Shown here piece by piece: positions 1 to 7,711 of a stretch of DNA of 47,230 nucleotides. Source of the DNA: LZORAL124-50-18 sp051208045 (GTDB lineage Bacteria; Pseudomonadota; Gammaproteobacteria; Pseudomonadales; Oleiphilaceae). Each line of letters starts with the position of its first letter. Within the stretch, counting starts at the first letter, position 1. The position numbers were made by a program, and so were the translations under genes. The stretch is taken from assembly GCA_051208045.1 (NCBI GenBank), contig JBPJFY010000021.1, positions 1 through 47,230 of the forward strand, read 5' to 3'. The notes under the pieces were generated by a model that was given only the letters and a program-made list of their open reading frames with translations, was not told the DNA's origin and searched no databases.

Positions 1-110
1 TGCTCGTTGAGGGACGTGAAATGCGTATCAAGAGGCTAAGTAGGTTTGCAATCTGCTTTTTCCGTTCAATTACAGTCAGGAAACGCACTGTGCAGCAATC
101 GCGCACTTAA
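1..110 (+). CDS. Transposase C-terminus (partial, IS1182-like, inferred)
   Basis: The frame starting at base 3 is open from the window edge and stops with TAA at 108-110, inside the terminal repeat. It encodes about 35 basic and hydrophobic residues. The position and strand fit the 3' end of the transposase of the element at the left edge, and a stop close to the right terminal repeat is common in such elements. The residues themselves are not diagnostic, so this assignment is by position only. Confidence 0.4.
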   Translation, partial: LVEGREMRIKRLSRFAICFFRSITVRKRTVQQSRT

Positions 111-127
111 GTCCGACAGGCTCCTAG
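107..127 (-). repeat. Right terminal inverted repeat of the left-edge IS
   Basis: Read on the minus strand from 127, the first 19 bases are CTAGGAGCCTGTCGGACTT and match 47104-47122 on the plus strand. The match breaks immediately afterwards, as expected for terminal inverted repeats of two copies of one element. Confidence 0.75.
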
Positions 128-423
128 TGTTGGTTGGTGTATTCGCTTTTCTTCTGAAACAATACGTCGGCGCGTTGTCTGACATAGCGCAGTTATCGCG
201 CGAATGTTTGAAGGTTTTGGGCATTGTGCAGGGCTCTGAAGATTTAACGGCTTTGACATTGCTGAAAGACATCCGTTTTTTCATGGTTTTGATGAAAAAA
301 GACTATATGAGAGCGGAGGTAAGTGTGGATGCGCAAGCTTTGCTATCCCGAGCCAGGTTGTATCTCGGTTTGCAATACCCGGTAGCAATACTGCTTTTTG
401 CTGCTCCTGCGCTCTTTTATTAG
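128..423 (+). pseudogene. Possible 3' remnant of a gene cut by the IS
   Basis: An open frame runs out of the IS terminus and stops at 421-423. The roughly 98 residues beyond the IS alternate hydrophobic and charged stretches and end in a hydrophobic tail (ILLFAAPALFY). No family is recognised. Upstream in this frame there is only IS sequence, so any original start was lost or replaced at the insertion. It may equally be a chance open frame; no Shine-Dalgarno-supported start exists in this stretch. The rest of 424-468 holds no gene. Confidence 0.25.
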
Positions 424-431
424 AGCGCAGG
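406..431. other. Perfect 10-bp hairpin over the stop of the remnant
   Basis: CCTGCGCTCT (406-415) pairs perfectly with AGAGCGCAGG (422-431) around a 6-base loop, and the TAG stop overlaps the loop and 3' arm. Neither side carries a clear T-tract, so it is a weak terminator candidate. It lies between a plus-strand remnant and the 3' end of a minus-strand gene, where a bidirectional stop would make sense. Confidence 0.4.
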
Positions 432-468
432 TTGACTAAACACGATGGTGTACCTGCCCCGCGAGTGT

Positions 469-1731
469 TTATTCCAACCGCTCAAAAACAAAACTGCCAA
501 TGACTGTTTCTGCACTTTGTCGGTGGAGCCCGTTCACAAAGTCGGTATCACTGGCTTCTGAGGTGAGCCGCTGTATTGTCTGGTGTGGTTCAGGTTCACT
601 ATCCAATGAGGTGAATCGGTTTCCATCATCGGTGCCTGCGTCGTAAACCGGTAGGGCAATGGTTAATGTATCGATCCAGCCATCCGAGGTATACAGCGGT
701 AAGTTATGTACTCCGACAAACCAATCCGGGCTCGGGGCCACCATGGAAACAAGTGTGATACTGGAAAATGATCTGTTTATGTTGAATTCCAGGCTGACCT
801 GATTGGATGAAGAGGAAATACCGCCACCACTCAGAATATGTTCGGTGTTGCCTGCTTCTATTGAGGTTGAAATTTCCTGCGTGAAAGCCGATTTGTTTCC
901 GGTTTCTGCCATGTCTTCGATACCGGGTGTGGCCAGTTGTCCGGGCTCCCAGAAAATCACCTGATCATCGTGGGTAGCACCAATCAGGCCTGAAAAATGG
1001 CGGTTACTCGGGAAATTGGTGGGGAAGAGGTCTTCTGACCAGGTTGTGGTAAAGGTGACCCGGTATCTCGCAGAAGACGGGGCCTGGCTGCTATCAATGA
1101 GGGTGTCAAACTGCAGGCAAACCGCATGCGTCTGTTCGACGTCAGACGAGACGTTGGCCAGCGTGCCTGCCAGTGCCGCAGCATCAATCTGTACATCCGG
1201 GTTGGCACCTGTGCGCAGCTCCGTCGCATAATGTTGTGCGGCGAGAAGACGATTATTCACGACATTTTTATCGTCATTGATTGCGCCGTTCAGTATGTCC
1301 AGAGAAATCGACTGCAGTGTTCGTTCCCCCTGATCCAGTAGGTTTTGATAGAAAGCCAGACCTACGGTGTCCGCATCGCGGCCAAAAATTTGTTGGTACA
1401 AGTTGTTGATCAACTCAGCGTTGCTTAAGGTACCAAACCGCTCCGTGTATTCTGTCGAAACACCAAAGGCATCGATGATGCTGTGGATGTCTCCGGCGTT
1501 GGCTTCCAATAATTCGCTCCAGAACTGCAGACCCGCGGGATCAGCGGGTCGACCGTAGTAAGCGATGTACGCGCTCAGGATGGCATTCTCGGTCTCGGAA
1601 TAGGCTACGTCCTGCCGGCAATCAGCCAGAGCCGCCGGGCTTATGAGGGTGGCGGCGAAAATCACGGGTGACAGGCTGGATTTTTGATAGGTGCGCAGGC
1701 GCGCACTGGCTCGGCGTAAAAACGTTGTCAT
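469..1731 (-). CDS. Secreted DUF4214-spondin domain protein
   Basis: A 420-residue exported protein. Residues 1-37 form a Sec signal peptide ending in AALAD. Residues ~50-175 are a DUF4214 module (YIAYYGRPADPAG, SIIDAFG, QQIFGRDAD). Residues ~222-395 match the Spondin_N fold: it opens YRVTFTTTWS, has FSGLIGATHDD and a PDWFVGVHNLPL core, then an acidic DAGTDDG stretch. Spondin_N is best known from eukaryotic extracellular matrix proteins and also occurs in secreted bacterial proteins; DUF4214 is common in large bacterial surface or exported proteins. AGGAAG sits 6-8 bases before the ATG. The same N-terminal module occurs in the genes at 12906-14684 and 33248-34714. An adhesive or surface role is inference. 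No cell-anchoring motif is visible. Confidence 0.85.
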   Translation of the reverse strand: MTTFLRRASARLRTYQKSSLSPVIFAATLISPAALADCRQDVAYSETENAILSAYIAYYGRPADPAGLQFWSELLEANAGDIHSIIDAFGVSTEYTERFGTLSNAELINNLYQQIFGRDADTVGLAFYQNLLDQGERTLQSISLDILNGAINDDKNVVNNRLLAAQHYATELRTGANPDVQIDAAALAGTLANVSSDVEQTHAVCLQFDTLIDSSQAPSSARYRVTFTTTWSEDLFPTNFPSNRHFSGLIGATHDDQVIFWEPGQLATPGIEDMAETGNKSAFTQEISTSIEAGNTEHILSGGGISSSSNQVSLEFNINRSFSSITLVSMVAPSPDWFVGVHNLPLYTSDGWIDTLTIALPVYDAGTDDGNRFTSLDSEPEPHQTIQRLTSEASDTDFVNGLHRQSAETVIGSFVFERLE

Positions 1732-1833
1732 GGCTGCTTCCTGATCGGGTTATCAAAGATCCATGTTAACGCTTCAGCAGGCAAAAGTTATCACAAGAGT
1801 ATCACGAAACCTTCGCAATTTGAGTGGTCAACA

Positions 1834-2667
1834 CTACTCCCCCGGCAGTCCCCATTCCTTCAGTTGCCCTTTCAGCTTCTGGCCTAGCGCTTCCGCCCCT
1901 TCTTTGAGGTTTTGGCCGGTGTCTTTTAGATTGCGGTTCAGCTTTTCCAGCGTCGTTGTATAGTCATCAATGTTTTTTAGGAGCGTCGGGTCGACAAACT
2001 CCATGGCGGAGCGGGTCGCCCCTCGGGTGATCTGCGTGAGAAGAATTCGCCCGAGTTCACGGCCCAGCGCGTCGGGTGGCAGACCGGCGTCGCCACCGAT
2101 ATTCACCGCCTCGAAGGTTGGAAGCGTTTGCGTAATCTGATCACCGCCCAGTGCACTCAAATTCAATCCCAGTGCCGTGTTGGCAAGAGAGAGTTTTTGA
2201 ATGCGAATCCGCACCTCGTTCCCTGCGTTGTTCGCGGGCGCGGTGGTTTTTCCGCTGTCAGCTGCCGTGGTGTCGGGCTCAATGGCGGCCAGCAGGCGAT
2301 CGAGGTTGCTGTCGCCGTCGGCATCCACTTCAAACAGCGCTTGAATGCCATCTAATCGCAATTCTTCCACGATCAAAGGGCGCGCTTTTACGCTGGAAGT
2401 ATCGAGATTCAGTACCGCAGTCTCGAACTGAAGGGCATTGTTTTTTGAAAAGCCGGACGGATTGGCAATCGCAAAGTTTCGCAGAGCACCAAATCCCGTC
2501 GATAAATCCAGTTCAACTGTTTGAACCGTCACTCGTGTTTTAAGGGCTGCCGACCCCTGAGCTTCAATCTGGGTTTGTAGCAGAGAGTCCAGGTTGCCAA
2601 TGACCCAGTAGAAGCCCAGAGCCAGTAATATCAGCAGGGCAGTGGTGATAGCAAAAAATTTTTTCAT
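1834..2667 (-). CDS. AsmA-like membrane-anchored periplasmic protein
   Basis: This 277-residue protein begins MKKFFAIT and has one N-terminal transmembrane helix (~residues 3-25). A long soluble part follows, with the beta-rich alternation of AsmA/YhdP-type proteins (VTVQTVELDLSTGFGAL, then a FAIANPSGF segment and a VLNLDTSS strand). AsmA-family proteins span the envelope and are linked to lipid transport and outer-membrane assembly; this member is short. The last ~50 residues are a charged, probably helical tail (TLEKLNRNLKDTGQNLKEG). An ATG 12 bases upstream (MEIAMKKF) is possible, but GGA lies 8 bases before the chosen ATG. It is read away from the pullulanase upstream of it. Confidence 0.65.
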   Translation of the reverse strand: MKKFFAITTALLILLALGFYWVIGNLDSLLQTQIEAQGSAALKTRVTVQTVELDLSTGFGALRNFAIANPSGFSKNNALQFETAVLNLDTSSVKARPLIVEELRLDGIQALFEVDADGDSNLDRLLAAIEPDTTAADSGKTTAPANNAGNEVRIRIQKLSLANTALGLNLSALGGDQITQTLPTFEAVNIGGDAGLPPDALGRELGRILLTQITRGATRSAMEFVDPTLLKNIDDYTTTLEKLNRNLKDTGQNLKEGAEALGQKLKGQLKEWGLPGE

Positions 2668-2960
2668 GGCGATTTCCATTTAAAGGTACGTTTGCTGCGG
2701 GCTTGCTCGATCATCCGTCGACCGCAGACTGAGAAACTAAGGTGAATTCTCACTCTTTTTTGTCCCGAAGCGCAACCGTCAAAGCGTGGGTTGTCCGCTC
2801 AATGATGTGTTCAGCGAGAAAATTCCTCCCCCCCGCTCACACCCTCCGCGACCTCAGGGAGGAGGATGCTCCCTTGTGCGACATTTGAGACCATGCTGCC
2901 TCCGATACACTCATTTCTGATTGGTGATGATCAGAGTTTCTTTCGGCAACAACAAAAACA
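2668..2960. promoter_or_regulatory. Divergent control region with two MalT-box-like sequences
   Basis: This gene-free stretch separates the AsmA-like gene from the pullulanase. It holds AGGGAGGAGG at 2856-2865, one mismatch from the enterobacterial MalT box GGGGAGGAGG. A weaker minus-strand copy, GGGGAGGAAT, lies at 2822-2831. MalT controls pulA in Klebsiella. Whether this organism has MalT is unknown, and purine-rich decamers arise easily by chance. No convincing -35/-10 pair was found. Confidence 0.25.
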
Positions 2961-5900
2961 ATGGATGAGAAAATGAAGCGCACCCTACCACACTCGCTCT
3001 TTTGGCAGATTCTGGGCTGCCTGGTGTTAGCCGCGCTGCTTGCAGGCTGCGGTGGCAGTTCGTCTGGCAGCAGCAATAATGGCAGCTCGAACACCGGCTC
3101 CGACAGTTTTCAACCGGCGGCGAATCAGGCCGTTATTTATTTCAAACGATCGGATGGTGATTACACCGGGTGGGGGTTGCACCTGTGGGGGGCGTCCGGT
3201 GCCGTGATGAGCAGCAATGCTTATGTAGGGAGTAACGGCGAAACCACTTGGGCTGACCCCTTGCCACCCACCGGGATAAGTGCGGAGTACGGGGCGTACT
3301 ATGTGGTGGATTTCGAGGCCGATAGCTGGACCAGCTTCAACTTTATCGTGCACAAAGGGGACGAGAAAGACTTGGGTGGACTGGATCAGTCGTTCAGCAA
3401 GTCGCTGTTCGGGAATGATGTGTACAGCTTTTCCGGTGTCGGTGCCTTGTTTGCCGAGCCATTGTTGGCACCTCCGGTTGCACTGGAGGGGGCAAGCGCG
3501 CATTGGCTGACTGCCGACACGCTGGTGATGAATGTGCCTGCGGGCAGTGAGACCGTCCAATTGTTCGCGTCGGCGGATGCCTCGATTGAGGTGGACGCTT
3601 CGCAGGGAAGCATCAACGGAGGGAGCCGTGTCGCACTGGCATCTGCCGCTCTGTCCGACGCATTGAAAGCAAAATATCCGCACTTGGCGGGGTATCAGGC
3701 CTGGACATTGACGGATACCTCTCAGGTCAAAACTCAGCTCAAGGGGCAGTTGATTGCGGCGGCATTTGATGACGCGAACAAGCTGACCAAGGCCACCAAA
3801 GTGCAGATTCATGGTGTGCTCGACGATGTGTATGCGGATGCGGCCCAAGGCGCCGTGTTCGGTGCCTATGGTGAGAGTCAGACGACCTTTGCGGTTTGGG
3901 CGCCCACAGCACAAGCGTTAAGCGTTTCCATCTACAACGCAGAGAAAAGCCTGATCGGTACGTTTGCGATGACCGAAGATTCCCAGTCGGGTGTGTGGCA
4001 GTATGTGAGTGCGGATAACGAAGACGGTAATTACTATCGCTATCAGGTGGACGTGTATCATTACCTCACTGGCAAGATAGAGCGCTTGGAGGTGACGGAC
4101 CCCTATGCGTTGAGTCTGTCGATGAACAGCCGCTATGCTCAGGTGGTTAATCTGTCGGATGCCGCACTCAAGCCCTCTGGCTGGGATGATTCAGACGCGA
4201 CCTTTGACTTCCAGACAGCGGCCCCCGAAGACATCGTGATTTATGAGGCACACATTCGTGACTTCAGCGTGAGTGATGCGCTGGGCGTGCCTGCGGAGCA
4301 CGGTAAATATCGGGCATTTGCTGACGCCAGCCGGGAAAGTGTGGCGCACCTCGCACGTCTTAAGGCGGCCGGATTAACTCATCTCCATTTGCTGCCAGCC
4401 TTTGACATTGCGACGATCAATGAAGATCCCAGCCAGCGAATTGATCTGGATAACACCAAGGGAGAGCTGTGTGCCCTCCGACCCTCAGCGGCACTCTGCG
4501 GGAATACGTCGGTCGCCAATTCGACCACGCTGCGCAGTGCCCTGGCCGCCTGTGACCCTTTGACTGGCTGCGCTCAGGCGCTGATGAATGATATTCGTGA
4601 TCTGGACAGTTTTAACTGGGGGTACGACCCGTTTCACTACACCGTGCCCGAAGGCAGTTACGCATCAGATGCAGAAGGCTCGCAACGCATTCTGGAATTT
4701 CGGGAGATGGTACAGGCGCTGCATGCCATGGGGTTGAATGTGGTGATGGATGTGGTGTACAACCACACGAATGCGTCCGGCCTGAATGACAAGTCGGTCC
4801 TGGATAAGCTGGTGCCCGGCTACTACCACCGGTTGAATCCCGACAGTGGAGCCGTGGAGAACTCCACGTGTTGTGACAATACTGCCACAGAAACGCGTAT
4901 GTTCCAGAAATTGATGGAAGATTCGCTGGTGGTGTGGGCACGCGACTACAAGATTGACAGCTTCCGCTTCGATATCATGGGACACCATCCCAAACAGGGC
5001 ATTTTGGATGCGCTGACGAAGGTGCGCGCGGTGCGTGAGCACGTCTACTTCTACGGGGAAGGGTGGAACTTTGGCGAAGTAGCGAACAATGCCCGGTTTG
5101 AGCAGGGGGTACAGGCCAATATGGCCGGTACGGAAATTGGTACGTTCTCGGATCGCGTTCGGGATGCCGTGCGGGGTGGCGGCCCATTTGATTCTCAGGA
5201 GAGCCTGCGCCGCCGTCAGGGATTTGCGAATGGCCTGTACACACAGCCCAATGCGCTGAACACAGGCGCTGCCGCGGAAAAGGCGGAGCTGTTGCATTTG
5301 GCCGACCTGATTCGCTTGTCGATGGCAGGGAACCTGACGGATTATGTATTTACCGATGCGGAAGACCAAACGTTATCGGGCAGCAGTCTGGACTATGCGG
5401 GTCAAAAAGCCGGGTATGCGCAAGACCCGGCCGACATGATTAATTACATCTCCAAGCACGATAACCAGACGCTGTGGGATAACAACATGTATAAGATGGC
5501 TGCAACGGTGGGGACCGGAGATCGGGTGCGCATGCAGTTGCTGGGTTTGAGTGTGCCACTGTTAAGTCAGGGCATTCCGTTTTTACACATGGGCTCGGAT
5601 TTGTTGCGCTCCAAGTCCATGGAGCGAGACAGTTATGACTCCGGTGACTGGTACAATCGGGTAGACTTTTCCCAGGCGAACAATAACTGGCACGTTGGCT
5701 TGCCCCGGGAAGACAAAGATGGTGCCAATTGGCCAGTGATTCAGACGGTGCTGGCCGACTCCCAGGCAGAGCCTGCCAGCAGTGATATTGGGTTGGCGTC
5801 AGCGGTGTTTCTGGATTTTCTGAAAATACGCCAGCGCAGCCCGCTGTTCCGCCTGCAAACAGCCGCAGAAATCAAGGCGCGTGTCGACTTTCACAACACA

Positions 5901-6545
5901 GGCAGCGGCCAGGTGCCTGGCGTTATTGTCATGTCCATTGATGATGGCGCTGGTCAGACCGATCTGGATGCAAACTACGATGCAGTGGTCGTGATGATCA
6001 ATGCCACACCGCAGAACCAGACGCTCCCCGTTGCGGGTGCCGAAGGCTTTGAATTGATTGATGTGCAACACACTGGCCAGGATGCGGTGGTGACCGCAGC
6101 CCAAGCGAATAATGAAACCTTTACTGTGCCAGCACTGACGACGGCCGTATTCGTGAAGCCGCAGCAGGGCGTGCAGGGGGTCGGCGTGCCGGTGACAGCC
6201 AAAAGCGCTGCTAGTACGCCCCCCTATGGCAGCACGACCCTGTACTTCCGGGGCGATATGAATGGGTGGGGAACCTCAGACAAACTGGCCTACGTAGGGC
6301 AGGGGCAATATCAGATTACTGTGAATCTTGAGGCTGGTCTGCATCATTTCAAAATTGCAGACGCACAATGGAACGCTGTGAATTTGGGGGGTGATACGCC
6401 ATTGGTACCCGGCGACAGCCTGCTGTTGGTCACCAATGGTGGGGACATAGCGATTTCTTTGGCAGAAGCGACGCAGCTGCGCTTTACCTTGAACGCCTCA
6501 GAGCCCGGTACCCCTATGTTGGTCGCTGATGTTGTCGCCGACTGA
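2961..6545 (+). CDS. pulA: Pullulanase, secreted lipoprotein (GH13)
   Basis: Debranching enzyme that cuts alpha-1,6 bonds in pullulan, starch and glycogen. The 1194-residue product has a lipoprotein signal with lipobox LAGC (Cys30), then a Gly/Ser/Asn-rich linker. A CBM41-like starch-binding domain covers ~40-145, a CBM48-like domain ~290-400, and the GH13 barrel ~420-960. Catalytic signatures are all present: WGYDP (~551), region I DVVYNHT (597-603), nucleophile Asp in FRFD (671), acid-base Glu in GEGW (700), and region IV HDN (833-835). The last ~100 residues contain a further starch-binding-like strand set (FRGDMNGWG). A second ATG at 2973 has GGA at better spacing and may be the true start, giving Cys26. 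The protein should sit at the outer membrane or surface. Nothing else for maltodextrin use is in the window. Confidence 0.93.
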   Translation: MDEKMKRTLPHSLFWQILGCLVLAALLAGCGGSSSGSSNNGSSNTGSDSFQPAANQAVIYFKRSDGDYTGWGLHLWGASGAVMSSNAYVGSNGETTWADPLPPTGISAEYGAYYVVDFEADSWTSFNFIVHKGDEKDLGGLDQSFSKSLFGNDVYSFSGVGALFAEPLLAPPVALEGASAHWLTADTLVMNVPAGSETVQLFASADASIEVDASQGSINGGSRVALASAALSDALKAKYPHLAGYQAWTLTDTSQVKTQLKGQLIAAAFDDANKLTKATKVQIHGVLDDVYADAAQGAVFGAYGESQTTFAVWAPTAQALSVSIYNAEKSLIGTFAMTEDSQSGVWQYVSADNEDGNYYRYQVDVYHYLTGKIERLEVTDPYALSLSMNSRYAQVVNLSDAALKPSGWDDSDATFDFQTAAPEDIVIYEAHIRDFSVSDALGVPAEHGKYRAFADASRESVAHLARLKAAGLTHLHLLPAFDIATINEDPSQRIDLDNTKGELCALRPSAALCGNTSVANSTTLRSALAACDPLTGCAQALMNDIRDLDSFNWGYDPFHYTVPEGSYASDAEGSQRILEFREMVQALHAMGLNVVMDVVYNHTNASGLNDKSVLDKLVPGYYHRLNPDSGAVENSTCCDNTATETRMFQKLMEDSLVVWARDYKIDSFRFDIMGHHPKQGILDALTKVRAVREHVYFYGEGWNFGEVANNARFEQGVQANMAGTEIGTFSDRVRDAVRGGGPFDSQESLRRRQGFANGLYTQPNALNTGAAAEKAELLHLADLIRLSMAGNLTDYVFTDAEDQTLSGSSLDYAGQKAGYAQDPADMINYISKHDNQTLWDNNMYKMAATVGTGDRVRMQLLGLSVPLLSQGIPFLHMGSDLLRSKSMERDSYDSGDWYNRVDFSQANNNWHVGLPREDKDGANWPVIQTVLADSQAEPASSDIGLASAVFLDFLKIRQRSPLFRLQTAAEIKARVDFHNTGSGQVPGVIVMSIDDGAGQTDLDANYDAVVVMINATPQNQTLPVAGAEGFELIDVQHTGQDAVVTAAQANNETFTVPALTTAVFVKPQQGVQGVGVPVTAKSAASTPPYGSTTLYFRGDMNGWGTSDKLAYVGQGQYQITVNLEAGLHHFKIADAQWNAVNLGGDTPLVPGDSLLLVTNGGDIAISLAEATQLRFTLNASEPGTPMLVADVVAD

Positions 6546-6568
6546 ATGAGGGGCTGAACCGGTCTATT

Positions 6569-6605
6569 TCCCCCACCTCTGCGACAAGCTTCGTTGGGTG
6601 GGGGA
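6569..6605. other. Hairpin between convergent genes
   Basis: TCCCCCACC (6569-6577) and GGTGGGGGA (6597-6605) form a perfect 9-bp, GC-rich stem with a 19-base loop. It lies between the 3' ends of the convergent pullulanase and acidic repeat genes. No T-tract follows on either strand, so it is not a classical intrinsic terminator, though such a stem can block transcript decay from the 3' end. Confidence 0.4.
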
Positions 6606-6610
6606 GACGA

Positions 6611-7441
6611 CTAACTGAACCAGGCATACATAGCAGCGGCATGGGTACCCGTGTGGCCGAGAAGTTCAATGCAGCCACCCTGCACTGGCGCATCATGCTG
6701 AACTGCGGGGTGTCTGGTGTTATCGTCATCTATGTCTCGCCACTGGTGGCTGAGCGCTTCACCGGCACCGTCCACGTAGTGGTGTTCTACCCGGCCTTCC
6801 TCAAACTTCAGCGTAATCGAGCCATCTTCATTCAACGCTACATGGGTGGGTTGCTCCCCTTCATGAGCCAGGTCGTCTTGCTCATCCTTCAGCGTGGACT
6901 CATCATCAAACGTTTCAGGGTCAATCTTGCCTTCTTCCAGCACATTGCCTTCTGAGTCGCGGAGTTTGTAATGCCCATCCGGCGTGAAGGTTTCAACCGA
7001 ACCATCTACGTAATGATTGGTGAATGCGCCATCCGCAAGGAATTTCCCGCGATTGCCCTCTGCGTCCTGCCATTTTCCGGCCCCATCCGCGGCCCACTCA
7101 CCGCTGCCGCCTTCCGCATCCTGCCAATGGCCGTTGCCTTCGGCGTCCCAGGCCCCGGAGTTGCCGTGTCCGTCATCCCAGCCGCCAGTGCCATCGGCCT
7201 GCCAGAACTCTTTGCCGCCTTCAGGGTGATGTACTTCGCCGGAACCGTCTGTGCAGTGGTGTTCGATCCGGCCATCTTCGAACGTGTAGGTAACAGAGCC
7301 ATCTTCGTGTGCTTCCATGTGCTCGGGAAGGTCTGAATCCTCGTATGCGCCGGCCGTTTCGGCATTCTGTTCTTTTATAGGCATCGGTTCCATATCGGGT
7401 GTTTGAAGCGTCTCGCTGTATGTGGTGACTGCGTCGGTCAT
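6611..7441 (-). CDS. Acidic glycine/tryptophan repeat protein, unknown
   Basis: No family is recognised. The 276-residue product is acidic, with no signal peptide or membrane segment. Residues ~79-135 are short repeats built around W-x-D/A-x-G and DAEGN (GAWDAEGNGHWQDAEG, EWAADGAGKWQDAEGN). Longer units of about 22 residues flank them: VTYTFEDGRIEHHCTDGSG near residue 50 and ITLKFEEGRVEHHYVDGAG near residue 208. The strand-turn pattern suggests a beta-solenoid or MORN-like surface, which is inference. GAGGAA lies 7 bases before the ATG, supporting this strand over the long opposite-strand frames the repeats create. The last ~35 residues lose the repeat pattern. It is a single gene, convergent with the pullulanase. 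Confidence 0.7.
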   Translation of the reverse strand: MTDAVTTYSETLQTPDMEPMPIKEQNAETAGAYEDSDLPEHMEAHEDGSVTYTFEDGRIEHHCTDGSGEVHHPEGGKEFWQADGTGGWDDGHGNSGAWDAEGNGHWQDAEGGSGEWAADGAGKWQDAEGNRGKFLADGAFTNHYVDGSVETFTPDGHYKLRDSEGNVLEEGKIDPETFDDESTLKDEQDDLAHEGEQPTHVALNEDGSITLKFEEGRVEHHYVDGAGEALSHQWRDIDDDNTRHPAVQHDAPVQGGCIELLGHTGTHAAAMYAWFS

Positions 7442-7711
7442 GGGTGCTTCCTCACTGGATTCTTGTCATCAATTGTGTTGCATAAGGAGCAAGCGTGAGG
7501 CCAAATTCGAAGAGAGGCACAGGGATATGATATAAAATGACGCATAGGTCACCAAAGGGGTTTGATGTGTTCAGACTTTATTGAAGGCCTTGCGACATTA
7601 CGTAACGGGTTCAGAAAAAATGTAATTGCGTGCAGGAAATTGTAAGCGGGATGAAATGGGAGCGAGTTAACAGAGTGTCCCATGGGGGCAGGGTCAGTGC
7701 AATGGTTTGAC

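Larger units (their letters stand above)
1..127 (+). mobile_element. Right end of an IS1182-like insertion sequence (partial)
   Basis: The window opens inside an element whose right terminal repeat is visible at about 107-127. Read on the minus strand, this terminus begins CTAGGAGCCTGTCGGACTT, identical over 19 bases to the left terminus of the element at 47104-47122, where a transposase start follows. The CTAG at 124-127 may be a target-site duplication or part of the terminus. Only the last ~125 bases are in the window, so the family call rests on the copy at the other edge. Confidence 0.7.

Noticed and set aside
46..127. In-frame ATG at 46 as the start of the open frame to 423
   Set aside because: The ATG lies inside the IS terminus, so the natural gene could not have started there.
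2866..2976. 36-codon upstream frame ending in ATGA overlap with the second pullulanase ATG
   Set aside because: GGAGG directly abuts its ATG with no spacing, so it would hardly be translated; the overlap is probably chance.
6971..7336. Long plus-strand frames through the acidic repeat gene
   Set aside because: The repeats keep several frames open. Only the minus strand has a good ribosome site and a coherent internal repeat at protein level.
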